A DNA stretch of 64,000 bases from Actinophytocola sp963729115 (lineage in GTDB: Bacteria > Actinomycetota > Actinomycetes > Mycobacteriales > Pseudonocardiaceae): NCBI GenBank assembly GCA_963729115.1, contig CAVSMR010000003.1, positions 1,356,809 to 1,420,808 on the forward strand. The letters run 5' to 3'. The stretch's first letter is position 1; every line of letters starts with the position of its first letter. The position numbers and the translations under genes are program-made. The notes under the pieces are model-generated. The model searched no databases and was not told the origin of the DNA. It saw only the letters and a list, made by a program, of their open reading frames with translations. This document shows, piece after piece, positions 35,198-42,174 of this stretch.

Positions 35198-36294
35198 CCC
35201 TCGGCGACGGGATCGGGATAGACGACCTGCCGCTGCGGGAGGATCTGCGCGGCCGCACCCCGTACGGCGCGCCGCAGCTGGACGTCCGGATCCGGCTCAA
35301 CACCAACGAGAACCCGTACCCGCCGCCACCCGCGCTCGTCGCGGACCTGGCCGCCGCGGTCGCCGAGGCGGCCGGGTCGCTGCACCGCTACCCGGACCGC
35401 GACGCGGTGGCGCTGCGCGCCGACCTCGCGAGCTACCTGACCGCGTCGACCGGTGTCGCGCTGTCGGTGGCGAACCTGTGGGCGGCGAACGGGTCCAACG
35501 AGGTGCTCCAGCAGATCATGCAGGCGTTCGGCGGGCCGGGGCGCACCGCGCTGGGGTTCGAGCCGTCGTACTCGATGCACCCGATCATCGCGGCCGGCAC
35601 GCGCACGGAATGGGTGCCGGCCCCGCGCCGGCCCGACTTCACGCTCGACACGTCGGCCGCGGCCGCGCTGCTCGCCGAGCGGGCGCCCGACATCGCGTTC
35701 GTGACCAGCCCGAACAACCCGACCGGCGGCTCGGTCCCGCTCGAGGACCTGCGCGAGCTGATCGCCGCGGCGCCGGGACTGGTCGTGGTCGACGAGGCCT
35801 ACGCGGAGTTCTCGGCGCAGCCGAGCGCGGTGCGCCTGCTCGCGGACTTCCCCGCGAAGCTGATCGTCTCCCGCACGATGAGCAAGGCGTTCGCCTTCGC
35901 CGGCGGGCGGCTGGGCTACCTCGCCGCCGCGCCGGCGGTGGTGGACGCGCTGCAGCTCGTGCGGCTGCCCTACCACCTGTCCGCGCTCACCCAGGCCGCC
36001 GCGCGGGCGGCCCTGCGCCACGCCGCGGACACGCTGCGCTCGGTGCACGCGCTCGCCGCCGAACGCGAGCGGGTCGTGGCGGCGCTGGCCGGCCAGGGTT
36101 TCGCGCCGGTGCCGAGCGACGCCAACTTCGTCCTGTTCGGACAGTTCGCCGACGCCCACGCGACCTGGGAGTCCTACCTGGCGCAGGGCGTGCTGATCCG
36201 CGACGTCGGCATCCCCGCCCACCTGCGGGTTACCATCGGCACACCGGCCGAGAACGACGCGTTCCTGGCCGCCAGCAAGGAGATCGTCAGGTGA
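35194..36294 (+). CDS. hisC: Histidinol-phosphate aminotransferase
   Basis: A 366-residue class I/II PLP aminotransferase converting imidazole-acetol phosphate to histidinol phosphate. The opening is IRLNTNENPYPPPPALVADL, followed by NLWAANGSNEVLQQIMQAFGGPG, TSPNNPTGGSVPLEDL, VVDEAYAEF and the PLP-Lys block SRTMSKAFAFAGGRLGYL. These are diagnostic of HisC. It is coupled to hisD by an ATGA overlap and to hisB by a GTGA overlap, so the three should be translated from one mRNA. Confidence 0.96.
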   Translation: MTLGDGIGIDDLPLREDLRGRTPYGAPQLDVRIRLNTNENPYPPPPALVADLAAAVAEAAGSLHRYPDRDAVALRADLASYLTASTGVALSVANLWAANGSNEVLQQIMQAFGGPGRTALGFEPSYSMHPIIAAGTRTEWVPAPRRPDFTLDTSAAAALLAERAPDIAFVTSPNNPTGGSVPLEDLRELIAAAPGLVVVDEAYAEFSAQPSAVRLLADFPAKLIVSRTMSKAFAFAGGRLGYLAAAPAVVDALQLVRLPYHLSALTQAAARAALRHAADTLRSVHALAAERERVVAALAGQGFAPVPSDANFVLFGQFADAHATWESYLAQGVLIRDVGIPAHLRVTIGTPAENDAFLAASKEIVR

Positions 36295-36890
36295 ACCGAA
36301 TCGGCCGGATCGAACGGGCCACGAAGGAGTCGAAGGTCGTCGTCGAGATCGACCTCGACGGCACCGGCAACGCCGACGTGTCCACCGGCGTGCCCTTCTA
36401 CGACCACATGCTCACCTCGTTCGGCGTGCACGGCGCGTTCGACCTGACCGTGCAGGCGACCGGCGACGTCGAGATCGACGCGCACCACACGGTCGAGGAC
36501 GTGGCGATCGTGCTCGGCGAGGCGATCGGCAAGGCGCTGGGCGACAAGCACGGCATCCGCCGCTTCGGCGACGCGTGGATCCCGATGGACGAGACGCTCG
36601 CGCACGCGGCGGTCGACGTGTCCGGCCGGCCGTACTGCGTCCACCTGGGCGAGCCGGAGGCGATGGCCGGCTTCACCGTCGGCGGCAACTACCCGACGGT
36701 GCTGAACCGGCACGTGTTCGAGTCGCTGGCCTTCCACGCGCGGATCGCGCTGCACCTGCGGGTGCTGCACGGCCGGGACCCCCACCACATCACCGAGGCG
36801 CAGTACAAGGCGGTGGCACGCGCGCTGCGCGCCGCGGCCGAGGACGACCCGCGGTTGTCCGGCATCCCGAGCACGAAGGGCGTGCTCTAG
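36291..36890 (+). CDS. hisB: Imidazoleglycerol-phosphate dehydratase
   Basis: A 199-residue manganese-dependent dehydratase, the stand-alone form without the phosphatase domain of enteric HisB. The metal-binding repeats DAHHTVEDVAI and the ILHGRDPHHITEAQYKAVARALR-like C-terminal block are present, as is GVPFYDHMLTSFGVHG. DETLAHAAVDVSGRPY is also characteristic. The GTG start overlaps the hisC stop. The hisB TAG stop is itself part of a TAGGCT -10 box for the next small gene. Confidence 0.96.
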   Translation: MNRIGRIERATKESKVVVEIDLDGTGNADVSTGVPFYDHMLTSFGVHGAFDLTVQATGDVEIDAHHTVEDVAIVLGEAIGKALGDKHGIRRFGDAWIPMDETLAHAAVDVSGRPYCVHLGEPEAMAGFTVGGNYPTVLNRHVFESLAFHARIALHLRVLHGRDPHHITEAQYKAVARALRAAAEDDPRLSGIPSTKGVL

Positions 36891-36893
36891 GCT
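36888..36893 (+). promoter_or_regulatory. -10 box made from the hisB stop codon
   Basis: TAGGCT includes the TAG stop of hisB and ends eight bases before the ATG of the 52-residue membrane protein, with no Shine-Dalgarno sequence between. Confidence 0.5.
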
Positions 36894-36901
36894 TCGGCGC
36901 C

Positions 36902-37060
36902 ATGTCCAAGGAGCTCGTCGTCATCGGCCTGATCGCGGTGGCCGGCTTTCTGCTCGGTGGCGTGTACTCCACGTGGAAGACGGCCCGGTTCCTGGCGATC
37001 GTGCTGGCCATCGCGGCCGCCGTCGCGGCCGGCGGTGCCGTCGTGTGGCTGATGTCATAA
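36902..37060 (+). CDS. Small two-helix membrane protein
   Basis: A 52-residue protein made almost wholly of two hydrophobic segments, ELVVIGLIAVAGFLLGGVYS and FLAIVLAIAAAVAAGGAVVWL, joined by a short basic loop (TWKTAR). It lies 11 bases after hisB. Small membrane proteins often sit at this point of actinobacterial his clusters; the function is unknown. The only start signal is the TAGGCT box formed by the hisB stop, implying a leaderless mRNA. Its small size makes the call less certain than its neighbours. Confidence 0.7.
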   Translation: MSKELVVIGLIAVAGFLLGGVYSTWKTARFLAIVLAIAAAVAAGGAVVWLMS

Positions 37061-37088
37061 CGCGATCTGGGCGTGCGACCATGAAGGC

Positions 37089-37493
37089 ATGACCGAGCGC
37101 AAGCCGACCGGCATGCCGATCGGGACCTGGGTGGATCGGCAGATCCTGGCCGCGCAGGAGCGTGGCGAGTTCGACAACCTGCCGGGCGCCGGCAAGCCGC
37201 TCCCGAAGCGGACCGGCGACGTCATGGAATGGGTGGCCGAGAAGCTCCGCGCGGAGAACGCCGACACGGGGGCCCTGTTGCCGCCGTCGCTCGCGCTGCG
37301 CAAGGAGCTGGCGGACCTGCCGGTGCAGCTGGCGTCCGTTCGGTCGGAGGCCACGGTCCGCGAGATCGTGACGGACCTGAACAAGCGGATCAAGCGGGAG
37401 ATCCTCGTCCCGCGAGAGGGGCCACCGCTGCTGGTCCGCCCGGTGGACGTCGAGTCCGTGGTGGCGCAGTGGCGCGCGCGCCGCGCTAGTTGA
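37089..37493 (+). CDS. DUF1992 (DnaJ-homologue subfamily C-like) protein
   Basis: A 134-residue protein with the DUF1992 signature WVDRQILAAQERGEFDNLPGAGKPL, also found in eukaryotic DNAJC28-type proteins but without a J domain here. The remainder is charged and helical (LALRKELADLPVQLASVRSEATVREIVTDLNKRIKREIL). The biochemical role of the domain is unknown. It is a separate transcriptional unit between hisB and the SoxR module, and its last eight bases overlap the convergent soxR gene. Confidence 0.85.
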   Translation: MTERKPTGMPIGTWVDRQILAAQERGEFDNLPGAGKPLPKRTGDVMEWVAEKLRAENADTGALLPPSLALRKELADLPVQLASVRSEATVREIVTDLNKRIKREILVPREGPPLLVRPVDVESVVAQWRARRAS

Positions 37494-37950
37494 CCCCGCC
37501 CTCCGACACGGCCTTGAGCCGCGGGGCGCCCGGGCCGGCCTCGGCGAGGACGTCGTCGTGGTTCATGAGGTGGCAGGCCTTAAGGGACAGGCAACCGCAG
37601 CCGATGCACGCCGTCAGGCGGTCGCGCAAGCGCTGCATCGCGTCGATGCGGGCGTCGAGCTCGCCGCGCCACACGTTCGACAGGCGGGCCCAGTCGGCCT
37701 TGGTCGGCGTGCGGCCCTCCGGCAGCGTGGCGAGCGCGTCGCTGATCTCCTCCAGGGACAGCCCGACCCGCTGTGCCGTGCGGATGAAGGCGAGCCGCCG
37801 CAGCACGGCGCGGGCGTATTTCCGCTGGTTGCCGGCGGTTCGCTCGGCGTGGATGAGACCGCGCTCCTCGTAGAAGCGCAGCGCGGTGTGCGGGACGCCG
37901 CTGCGCCCGGCCACCTCACCGATCGTCAGCACATCCGGCAGTTTCGGCAC
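37486..37950 (-). CDS. soxR: SoxR, redox-sensitive MerR-family activator
   Basis: A 154-residue MerR-family protein. The winged helix is LTIGEVAGRSGVPHTALRFYEERGLI, followed by a dimerisation helix and the SoxR-specific iron-sulfur motif CIGCGCLSLKAC (Cys115, 118, 120, 126; CX2CXCX5C). SoxR activates target promoters when its [2Fe-2S] cluster is oxidised by redox-cycling compounds. GTG 37950 is chosen because a TAGGCT -10 box ends exactly seven bases upstream, and it starts the standard N-terminus (PKLPDVLTIGEV). It is divergent from a split transketolase with a MerR-type promoter, its probable target. Confidence 0.92.
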   Translation of the reverse strand: MPKLPDVLTIGEVAGRSGVPHTALRFYEERGLIHAERTAGNQRKYARAVLRRLAFIRTAQRVGLSLEEISDALATLPEGRTPTKADWARLSNVWRGELDARIDAMQRLRDRLTACIGCGCLSLKACHLMNHDDVLAEAGPGAPRLKAVSEGGVN

Positions 37951-37957
37951 CTCGCCG

Positions 37958-37963
37958 AGCCTA
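37958..37963 (-). promoter_or_regulatory. -10 box of a leaderless soxR promoter
   Basis: On the minus strand TAGGCT ends seven bases before the soxR GTG. The perfect palindrome at 37974-37989 would cover the matching -35 position. Confidence 0.5.
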
Positions 37964-37973
37964 CCGCCGATTC

Positions 37974-37989
37974 CTCGACCTAGGTCGAG
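37974..37989. promoter_or_regulatory. Perfect 16-base palindrome in the soxR/transketolase gap
   Basis: CTCGACCTAGGTCGAG, a perfect dyad located at the -35 region of soxR and just upstream of the transketolase promoter. It may be a second SoxR site or the site of another regulator. Confidence 0.5.
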
Positions 37990-37999
37990 ATCCGGGTAC

Positions 38000-38036
38000 T
38001 TGACCTCCACCGGACTCGAAGTTGCACGCTGGGGTC
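38000..38036 (+). promoter_or_regulatory. MerR-type promoter with SoxR box before the transketolase genes
   Basis: A -35 TTGACC (38000-38005) and a -10-like CACGCT (38025-38030) are separated by 19 bases, the long spacer typical of MerR-activated promoters. The spacer holds an imperfect dyad, CCTCCACCGGACTCGAAG (38004-38021). It matches 11 of 18 positions of the E. coli SoxR box as I remember it. Transcription would begin at about 38037, the transketolase ATG, giving a leaderless mRNA. Confidence 0.65.
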
Positions 38037-38720
38037 ATGACACAGCCGACTCTCGACCTCGCCGGGCTGTTCGAGCGGATGACCGGCGACGAGAAGCACG
38101 AATGGGCCGCGGCGTCCACATTGGACGTTCTGTGGGTCCTCTACGACCGGGTGCTCGACGTCGGCCCGGCGACCGCCGGATCGCCGGACCGCGACCGGTT
38201 CCTGTTGTCCAAGGGCCACGGCCCCATGGCCTACTACGCCGTGCTCGCCGCCAAGGGCTTCTTCCCGCCGGAGGCGCTCGACGAGTGGACCACGTTCGGC
38301 TCGCCGTTCGGGCAGCATCCCGACCGCATGCTCGTCCCGGGTGTCGAGATCAGCGCCGGCTCGCTCGGCCACGGCCTCGGGCTCGGCGTCGGCACCGCGC
38401 TCGGGCTGCGGGCGCAGGGCCGCACCGCGCGCACGGTGGTGCTGGTCGGCGACGGCGAGCTCGACGAGGGCAGCAACCACGAGGCCATCGCGCTGGCCGG
38501 ACGGTTCGGCCTCGACCGGCTGACCGCCGTCGTCATCGACAACGGCTCGTCGAGCCACGGCTGGCCCGGCGGCATCGCCGCGCGGTTCGAGATCGAGGGC
38601 TGGGCGGCCACGACGGTCGACGGCCGCGACCACGACGCCCTGTACGAGGCATTCACCACCGCACACCCCGGCCGGCCCGCCGCCGTGGTGGCGACGATCG
38701 GGGAGCAGACACTGACATGA
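38037..38720 (+). CDS. Transketolase, N-terminal (TPP-binding) subunit
   Basis: A 227-residue thiamine-diphosphate-binding half of a split transketolase. The TPP motif is GDGELDEGSNHEA, preceded by LSKGHGPMAYYAVLAAKG and GSLGHGLGLGVGTALG. It should pair with the next gene product to form the active site at the subunit interface. The native reaction moves two-carbon units between pentose-phosphate sugars. The ATG at 38037 falls where a MerR-type promoter predicts the transcription start. Its stop overlaps the next start (ATGA). Split transketolases may also act in specialised metabolism, so a housekeeping role is not certain. Confidence 0.9.
   Translation: MTQPTLDLAGLFERMTGDEKHEWAAASTLDVLWVLYDRVLDVGPATAGSPDRDRFLLSKGHGPMAYYAVLAAKGFFPPEALDEWTTFGSPFGQHPDRMLVPGVEISAGSLGHGLGLGVGTALGLRAQGRTARTVVLVGDGELDEGSNHEAIALAGRFGLDRLTAVVIDNGSSSHGWPGGIAARFEIEGWAATTVDGRDHDALYEAFTTAHPGRPAAVVATIGEQTLT
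38114..38126 (+). repeat. Intragenic GTCC-N5-GGAC motif in transketolase N subunit
   Basis: GTCCACATTGGAC, codons TCC ACA TTG GAC (Ser-Thr-Leu-Asp), using rare ACA and TTG codons; same codon phase as the other copies. Confidence 0.45.
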
Positions 38721-39616
38721 CCAGCACCGTCAAGCTCATGCGTACCGTCTTCGCCGACACCGTGACCAGCGCGCTCGACGCCGACCCCACGCTCGCCGTG
38801 GTCACCGCCGACATCTCCGCGACAGCGTTCGACGAGGCCCGGGCCCGGCACCCGGACCGGGTGCTCAACCTCGGCATCCGCGAGCAGGCGCTGATCGGGG
38901 TGGCCGGCGGGCTCGCGCTCACCGGCATGCGCCCGGTCGTGCACAGCTACACGTCGTTCCTCGTCGAGCGGCCGTTCGAGCAGATCAAGCTCGACCTCGG
39001 GCACCAGGACGTCGGCGCCGTGCTGGTGAGCATCGGCGCGTCCTACGACAGTCCCGCGGTGGGCCGGACCCACCAGGGCCCGGGCGACGTCGCGCTGCTC
39101 GACACGCTGCCCGGCTGGACCATTCACGTGCCCGGCCACCCCGACGAGGTGGAGTCGCTGCTGCGCGACGCGCTCGCCGGCTCCGGTCGCGTGTACCTGC
39201 GGCTGTCGTCGCGCGAGAACGCCGGCGCGTACCCGGCCGGCATGTCGGTGGTGCGTACCGGCCGCCAGGCGGTCGTGCTCGCGGTCGGCCCGGCCCTGGA
39301 CCCGGTGCTCGAGGCGACGTCCACTCTGGACGTGACGGTGTTGTACGCCAACACGGTGCGCCCGTTCGACCACGCCGGCCTGCGCGCCGCGGTCGCCGCC
39401 GCCGCGCCGAACATCGTGCTCGTGGAGCCGTACCTCGCCGGGACGTCCGCGCACGAGGTGGCCACCGCGCTCGCCGACGTGCCACACCGGCTGCGGTCGC
39501 TCGGCGTGCGCCGCGACATCGAGGTGCGCGCCTACGGCACCGCACCCGAGCACGACGCCGTGCACGGCCTGGACGCCGCGGGCATCGCCGACACCGTCCG
39601 GCGGGCGATCTCGTAG
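38717..39616 (+). CDS. Transketolase, C-terminal subunit
   Basis: A 299-residue partner subunit carrying the pyrimidine-binding and C-terminal transketolase domains. Visible blocks are TADISATAFDEARARHPDRVLNLGIREQALIGVAGGLAL (with the catalytic Glu in IREQ), GRTHQGPGDVALLDTLPGW and a C-terminal domain VLAVGPALDPVLEATSTLDVTVLYANTVRPFD. It is coupled by ATGA to the N subunit. Its TAG stop forms part of the TAGCCT -10 box of hisH. The pair sits between hisB and hisH, splitting the his operon. Confidence 0.9.
   Translation: MTSTVKLMRTVFADTVTSALDADPTLAVVTADISATAFDEARARHPDRVLNLGIREQALIGVAGGLALTGMRPVVHSYTSFLVERPFEQIKLDLGHQDVGAVLVSIGASYDSPAVGRTHQGPGDVALLDTLPGWTIHVPGHPDEVESLLRDALAGSGRVYLRLSSRENAGAYPAGMSVVRTGRQAVVLAVGPALDPVLEATSTLDVTVLYANTVRPFDHAGLRAAVAAAAPNIVLVEPYLAGTSAHEVATALADVPHRLRSLGVRRDIEVRAYGTAPEHDAVHGLDAAGIADTVRRAIS
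39319..39331 (+). repeat. Intragenic GTCC-N5-GGAC motif in transketolase C subunit
   Basis: GTCCACTCTGGAC, codons TCC ACT CTG GAC (Ser-Thr-Leu-Asp), same codon phase as the other copies. Confidence 0.45.
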
Positions 39617-39619
39617 CCT
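39614..39619 (+). promoter_or_regulatory. -10 box of a leaderless hisH promoter, overlapping the upstream stop codon
   Basis: TAGCCT begins with the stop codon of the transketolase C subunit and ends six bases before the hisH GTG. Confidence 0.5.
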
Positions 39620-39625
39620 GGGGGA

Positions 39626-40258
39626 GTGGCACGTGTCGTCGTGCTGGACTACGGGTCCGGCAACCTGAGGTCCGCCGAGCGCGCGCTGCGGCGGGTGGGC
39701 GCGGACGTCGAGGTGACGTCGGACCGGCGGGCAGCGCTCGACTGCGACGGCCTGGTCGTGCCCGGCGTCGGCGCGTTCGCGGCGTGCATGGCGGGCCTGC
39801 GGGAGGTCCGCGGCGAGGAGATCATCGACCTCCGGCTGGCCGGCGCGCGGCCGGTGCTCGGGGTGTGCGTGGGCATGCAGATCCTGTTCGAGCGGGGCAT
39901 CGAACACGGCGTCGAGGCGACCGGCTGCGGCCAGTGGCCCGGCACCGTGTCGCGCCTCGAGGCGGACGTGGTGCCGCACATGGGCTGGAACACCGTCCGC
40001 GCGCCGGCCGGGTCGGCCCTGTTCGCCGGCCTGGACGCGGACACGAGGTTCTACTTCGTGCACTCCTACGCCGCCCGCGAGTGGGAGCTGAAACCGGAGC
40101 ACCCCATGCCCGAGCCCCTGGTCACCTGGGCCACCCACGGCGACGACTTCGTTGCCGGCGCGGAGAACGGCCCGCTCTGCGCCACCCAGTTCCACCCGGA
40201 GAAGTCCGGTGACGCGGGCGCGCACCTGCTGACCAACTGGCTCAAATCCCTGGCCTGA
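39626..40258 (+). CDS. hisH: Imidazole glycerol phosphate synthase, glutaminase subunit
   Basis: A 210-residue class I glutamine amidotransferase that supplies ammonia to HisF. The triad is Cys81 (LGVCVGMQILFE), His190 and Glu192 (CATQFHPEKSG). LDYGSGNLRSAERAL is the family opening. It is separated from hisF by about 3.3 kb of unrelated genes, although both proteins act as one complex. The GTG at 39626 lies six bases after a TAGCCT box, so it likely has its own leaderless transcript. Confidence 0.95.
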   Translation: MARVVVLDYGSGNLRSAERALRRVGADVEVTSDRRAALDCDGLVVPGVGAFAACMAGLREVRGEEIIDLRLAGARPVLGVCVGMQILFERGIEHGVEATGCGQWPGTVSRLEADVVPHMGWNTVRAPAGSALFAGLDADTRFYFVHSYAAREWELKPEHPMPEPLVTWATHGDDFVAGAENGPLCATQFHPEKSGDAGAHLLTNWLKSLA

Positions 40259-40279
40259 GATCCGGCCTGGGGTGGTCGT

Positions 40280-40285
40280 TAGGCT
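40280..40285 (+). promoter_or_regulatory. -10 box of a leaderless priA/hisA promoter
   Basis: TAGGCT ends six bases before the GTG of hisA/priA, with no Shine-Dalgarno sequence. Confidence 0.5.
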
Positions 40286-40291
40286 TGCGGC

Positions 40292-41032
40292 GTGACGTTC
40301 ACGCTCCTTCCTGCTGTCGATGTTCGTGGGGGTAAGGCCGTGCGCCTGCTCCAGGGACGCTCGGGGACCGAGACCGGGTACGGCGACCCCCGGGATGCCG
40401 CCCTTGCCTGGCAGGACGACGGGGCCGAGTGGATCCATCTCGTCGATCTCGATGCCGCGTTCGGGACCGGGGACAACCGGGACCGGCTGGCGGACATCGT
40501 CGGGCGGCTGGACGTCAAGGTGGAGCTCTCCGGGGGTATCCGGGACGACGACTCCCTCGCCGCGGCGCTGGCCACCGGGTGCGCCCGGGTCAACCTCGGC
40601 ACGGCGGCGCTCGAGCACCCCGAGTGGTGCGCCAAGGTGATCGGCGAGTTCGGTGACCGCGTCGCCGTCGGGCTCGACGTGCGGATCGACGGGGACGGCG
40701 AGCACCGGCTCGCCGCGCGTGGGTGGACTCAGGACGGCGGCCGGCTCTGGGACGTGCTGGAGCGGCTCGAGCGGGACGGGTGCTCCCGCTACGTGGTCAC
40801 CGACGTCACCAAGGACGGCACGCTCAAGGGCCCCAACCTCGCGCTGCTCGAGGATGTCTGCGCGCGGTCCAAGGCCCCCGTCGTCGCGTCCGGGGGCGTG
40901 TCGAGCCTCGGCGACATCGAGGCGCTGGCCGGCCTCGCCGACGTCGGCGTGGAGGGCACGATCATCGGCAAGGCGCTCTACACCCGGGCGTTCACGCTGC
41001 CCGAGGCGCTCGCGCTCACCCGTCGACGCTGA
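40292..41032 (+). CDS. priA: Bifunctional phosphoribosyl isomerase A (HisA/TrpF)
   Basis: A 246-residue (beta-alpha)8 isomerase. The opening LLPAVDVRGGKAVRLLQG carries one catalytic Asp; the other lies in YVVTDVTKDGTLKGPN. Actinobacteria use one PriA enzyme for both the HisA step of histidine synthesis and the TrpF step of tryptophan synthesis. No trpF is seen among the trp genes here, which supports the dual role, though the function is inferred from lineage and context. The 3' end overlaps the convergent flavin-type oxidoreductase gene by 17 bases. Confidence 0.93.
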   Translation: MTFTLLPAVDVRGGKAVRLLQGRSGTETGYGDPRDAALAWQDDGAEWIHLVDLDAAFGTGDNRDRLADIVGRLDVKVELSGGIRDDDSLAAALATGCARVNLGTAALEHPEWCAKVIGEFGDRVAVGLDVRIDGDGEHRLAARGWTQDGGRLWDVLERLERDGCSRYVVTDVTKDGTLKGPNLALLEDVCARSKAPVVASGGVSSLGDIEALAGLADVGVEGTIIGKALYTRAFTLPEALALTRRR

Positions 41033-41396
41033 TCGCCACGCACAACGACGCCGTGCGGCCGCGGAAGCGCTCGCTGAAGCCGATCACGATCCGGCCGGTG
41101 ATGCCGTACTTGCGCTTGAGCAGCGTGCGTCCCTGCGCGGAGCCGTCGGCGTCGAGCAGGCGCGCGGTCCCGGTGACGCTCGCCCCGCGTGGCCTGCCCC
41201 GCGCGTCGCACGAGGCCAGCTCGACCACCGGGTTGTTGCGGATCCGTTTGACCTTGCCCGCGTCGGACCGCGTCCACACCAGTACGTCGTCGCCATCGCG
41301 GCCGACCCACACCGGGGTCGGCACCGGAGTGCCGTCCCGGCGGAAGGTCGTCACGAGCACGTAGCTGCCCTCGCTCAGGCGTTCCACTTCGGTCAT
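41016..41396 (-). CDS. PPOX-class split-barrel oxidoreductase, probably F420-dependent
   Basis: A 126-residue pyridoxamine-oxidase-like split-barrel protein. It shows the actinobacterial F420-type pattern: YVLVTTFRRDGTPVPTPVWVGRDGDDVLVWTRSDAGKVKRIRNNPVVELASCDARG, then GTARLLD. Relatives in mycobacteria bind F420 or flavin and reduce or oxidise small molecules; the substrate is unknown. It starts the minus-strand block inserted between hisA and hisF. Its end overlaps hisA by 17 bases. Confidence 0.85.
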   Translation of the reverse strand: MTEVERLSEGSYVLVTTFRRDGTPVPTPVWVGRDGDDVLVWTRSDAGKVKRIRNNPVVELASCDARGRPRGASVTGTARLLDADGSAQGRTLLKRKYGITGRIVIGFSERFRGRTASLCVAISVDG

Positions 41397-41439
41397 ACGA
41401 CGACCGTAGCGAGTGGCTGCTGTGAGTGTCCTCAGCCGG

Positions 41440-42174
41440 TCACGGCGTGCGGCGGCGCAGCGTCGCGGCGCCCAGGATCAGGGCCAGCAGCCCGCAGCCG
41501 GCCACGATCAGGAGGTTGCGGACCAGCGTGGCGTCCACATCGGACGAATGGGTGACCTGCGTGAGCGCGTCCACCGCGTAGGACAGCGGCATGATGTTCG
41601 ACAGCCACTCCAGCACCGGCGCCATCTGGTCGCGCGGCGCGAACAGGCCGCACAGCAGGATCTGCGGCATCACGATCGCCGGCATGAACTGCACCGCCTG
41701 GAACTCCGTGCGCGCGAACGCGCTCGCGAGCAGGCCGAGCGCCGTGCCGAGCAGCGCGTCGAGCGCCGCGATCAGCAGCAGCAGCCCCACCGAGCCGTCG
41801 ATCTCCAGGCCGAGCCAGGTCAGCGAGATCCCGGCGGCCACGAGCACCTGCAGCACCGCGACCAGACCGAACGCGATCGCGTAGCCGAACAGCAGGTCGA
41901 GCTTGGCGATCGGCAGGGTCATCAGGCGTTCGAGCGTCGCCGTCGTGCGCTCGCGCAGGGTGGTGATCGAGGTGACGATGAACATGATCGCGAACGGGAA
42001 CACCGCCAGCAGGGCCGGCGCGGCCGCGCTGAACTGCTGCTCGTCGTTGAACACGTAGCGCAGCAGGATCAGCAACACCGACGGGACGAGCACCATCAGC
42101 GCGACGGTGCGGCGGTCGTGGCGCAGCTGGGTCAGGATCCGCCGCGCGGTCGCCACGGTCAGGGTCGCGTTCAT
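41440..42174 (-). CDS. ABC-2 type transporter permease
   Basis: A 244-residue ABC-2 type membrane protein with about six helices, for example TVALMVLVPSVLLILLRYVF and a C-terminal LLIVAGCGLLALILGAATL. The DrrB-like motif TSITTLRERTTATLERLMTLPI is visible. With the ATPase gene it should form an exporter, typically for drugs, lipids or peptides. ATG 42174 overlaps the ATPase stop by four bases. Substrate is unknown; regulation is probably by the neighbouring TetR gene. Confidence 0.88.
   Translation of the reverse strand: MNATLTVATARRILTQLRHDRRTVALMVLVPSVLLILLRYVFNDEQQFSAAAPALLAVFPFAIMFIVTSITTLRERTTATLERLMTLPIAKLDLLFGYAIAFGLVAVLQVLVAAGISLTWLGLEIDGSVGLLLLIAALDALLGTALGLLASAFARTEFQAVQFMPAIVMPQILLCGLFAPRDQMAPVLEWLSNIMPLSYAVDALTQVTHSSDVDATLVRNLLIVAGCGLLALILGAATLRRRTP
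41533..41545 (-). repeat. Intragenic 13-mer GTCCGATGTGGAC, copy in the ABC-2 permease
   Basis: Exact copy in the coding direction; codons TCC GAT GTG GAC encode Ser-Asp-Val-Asp. Confidence 0.6.
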
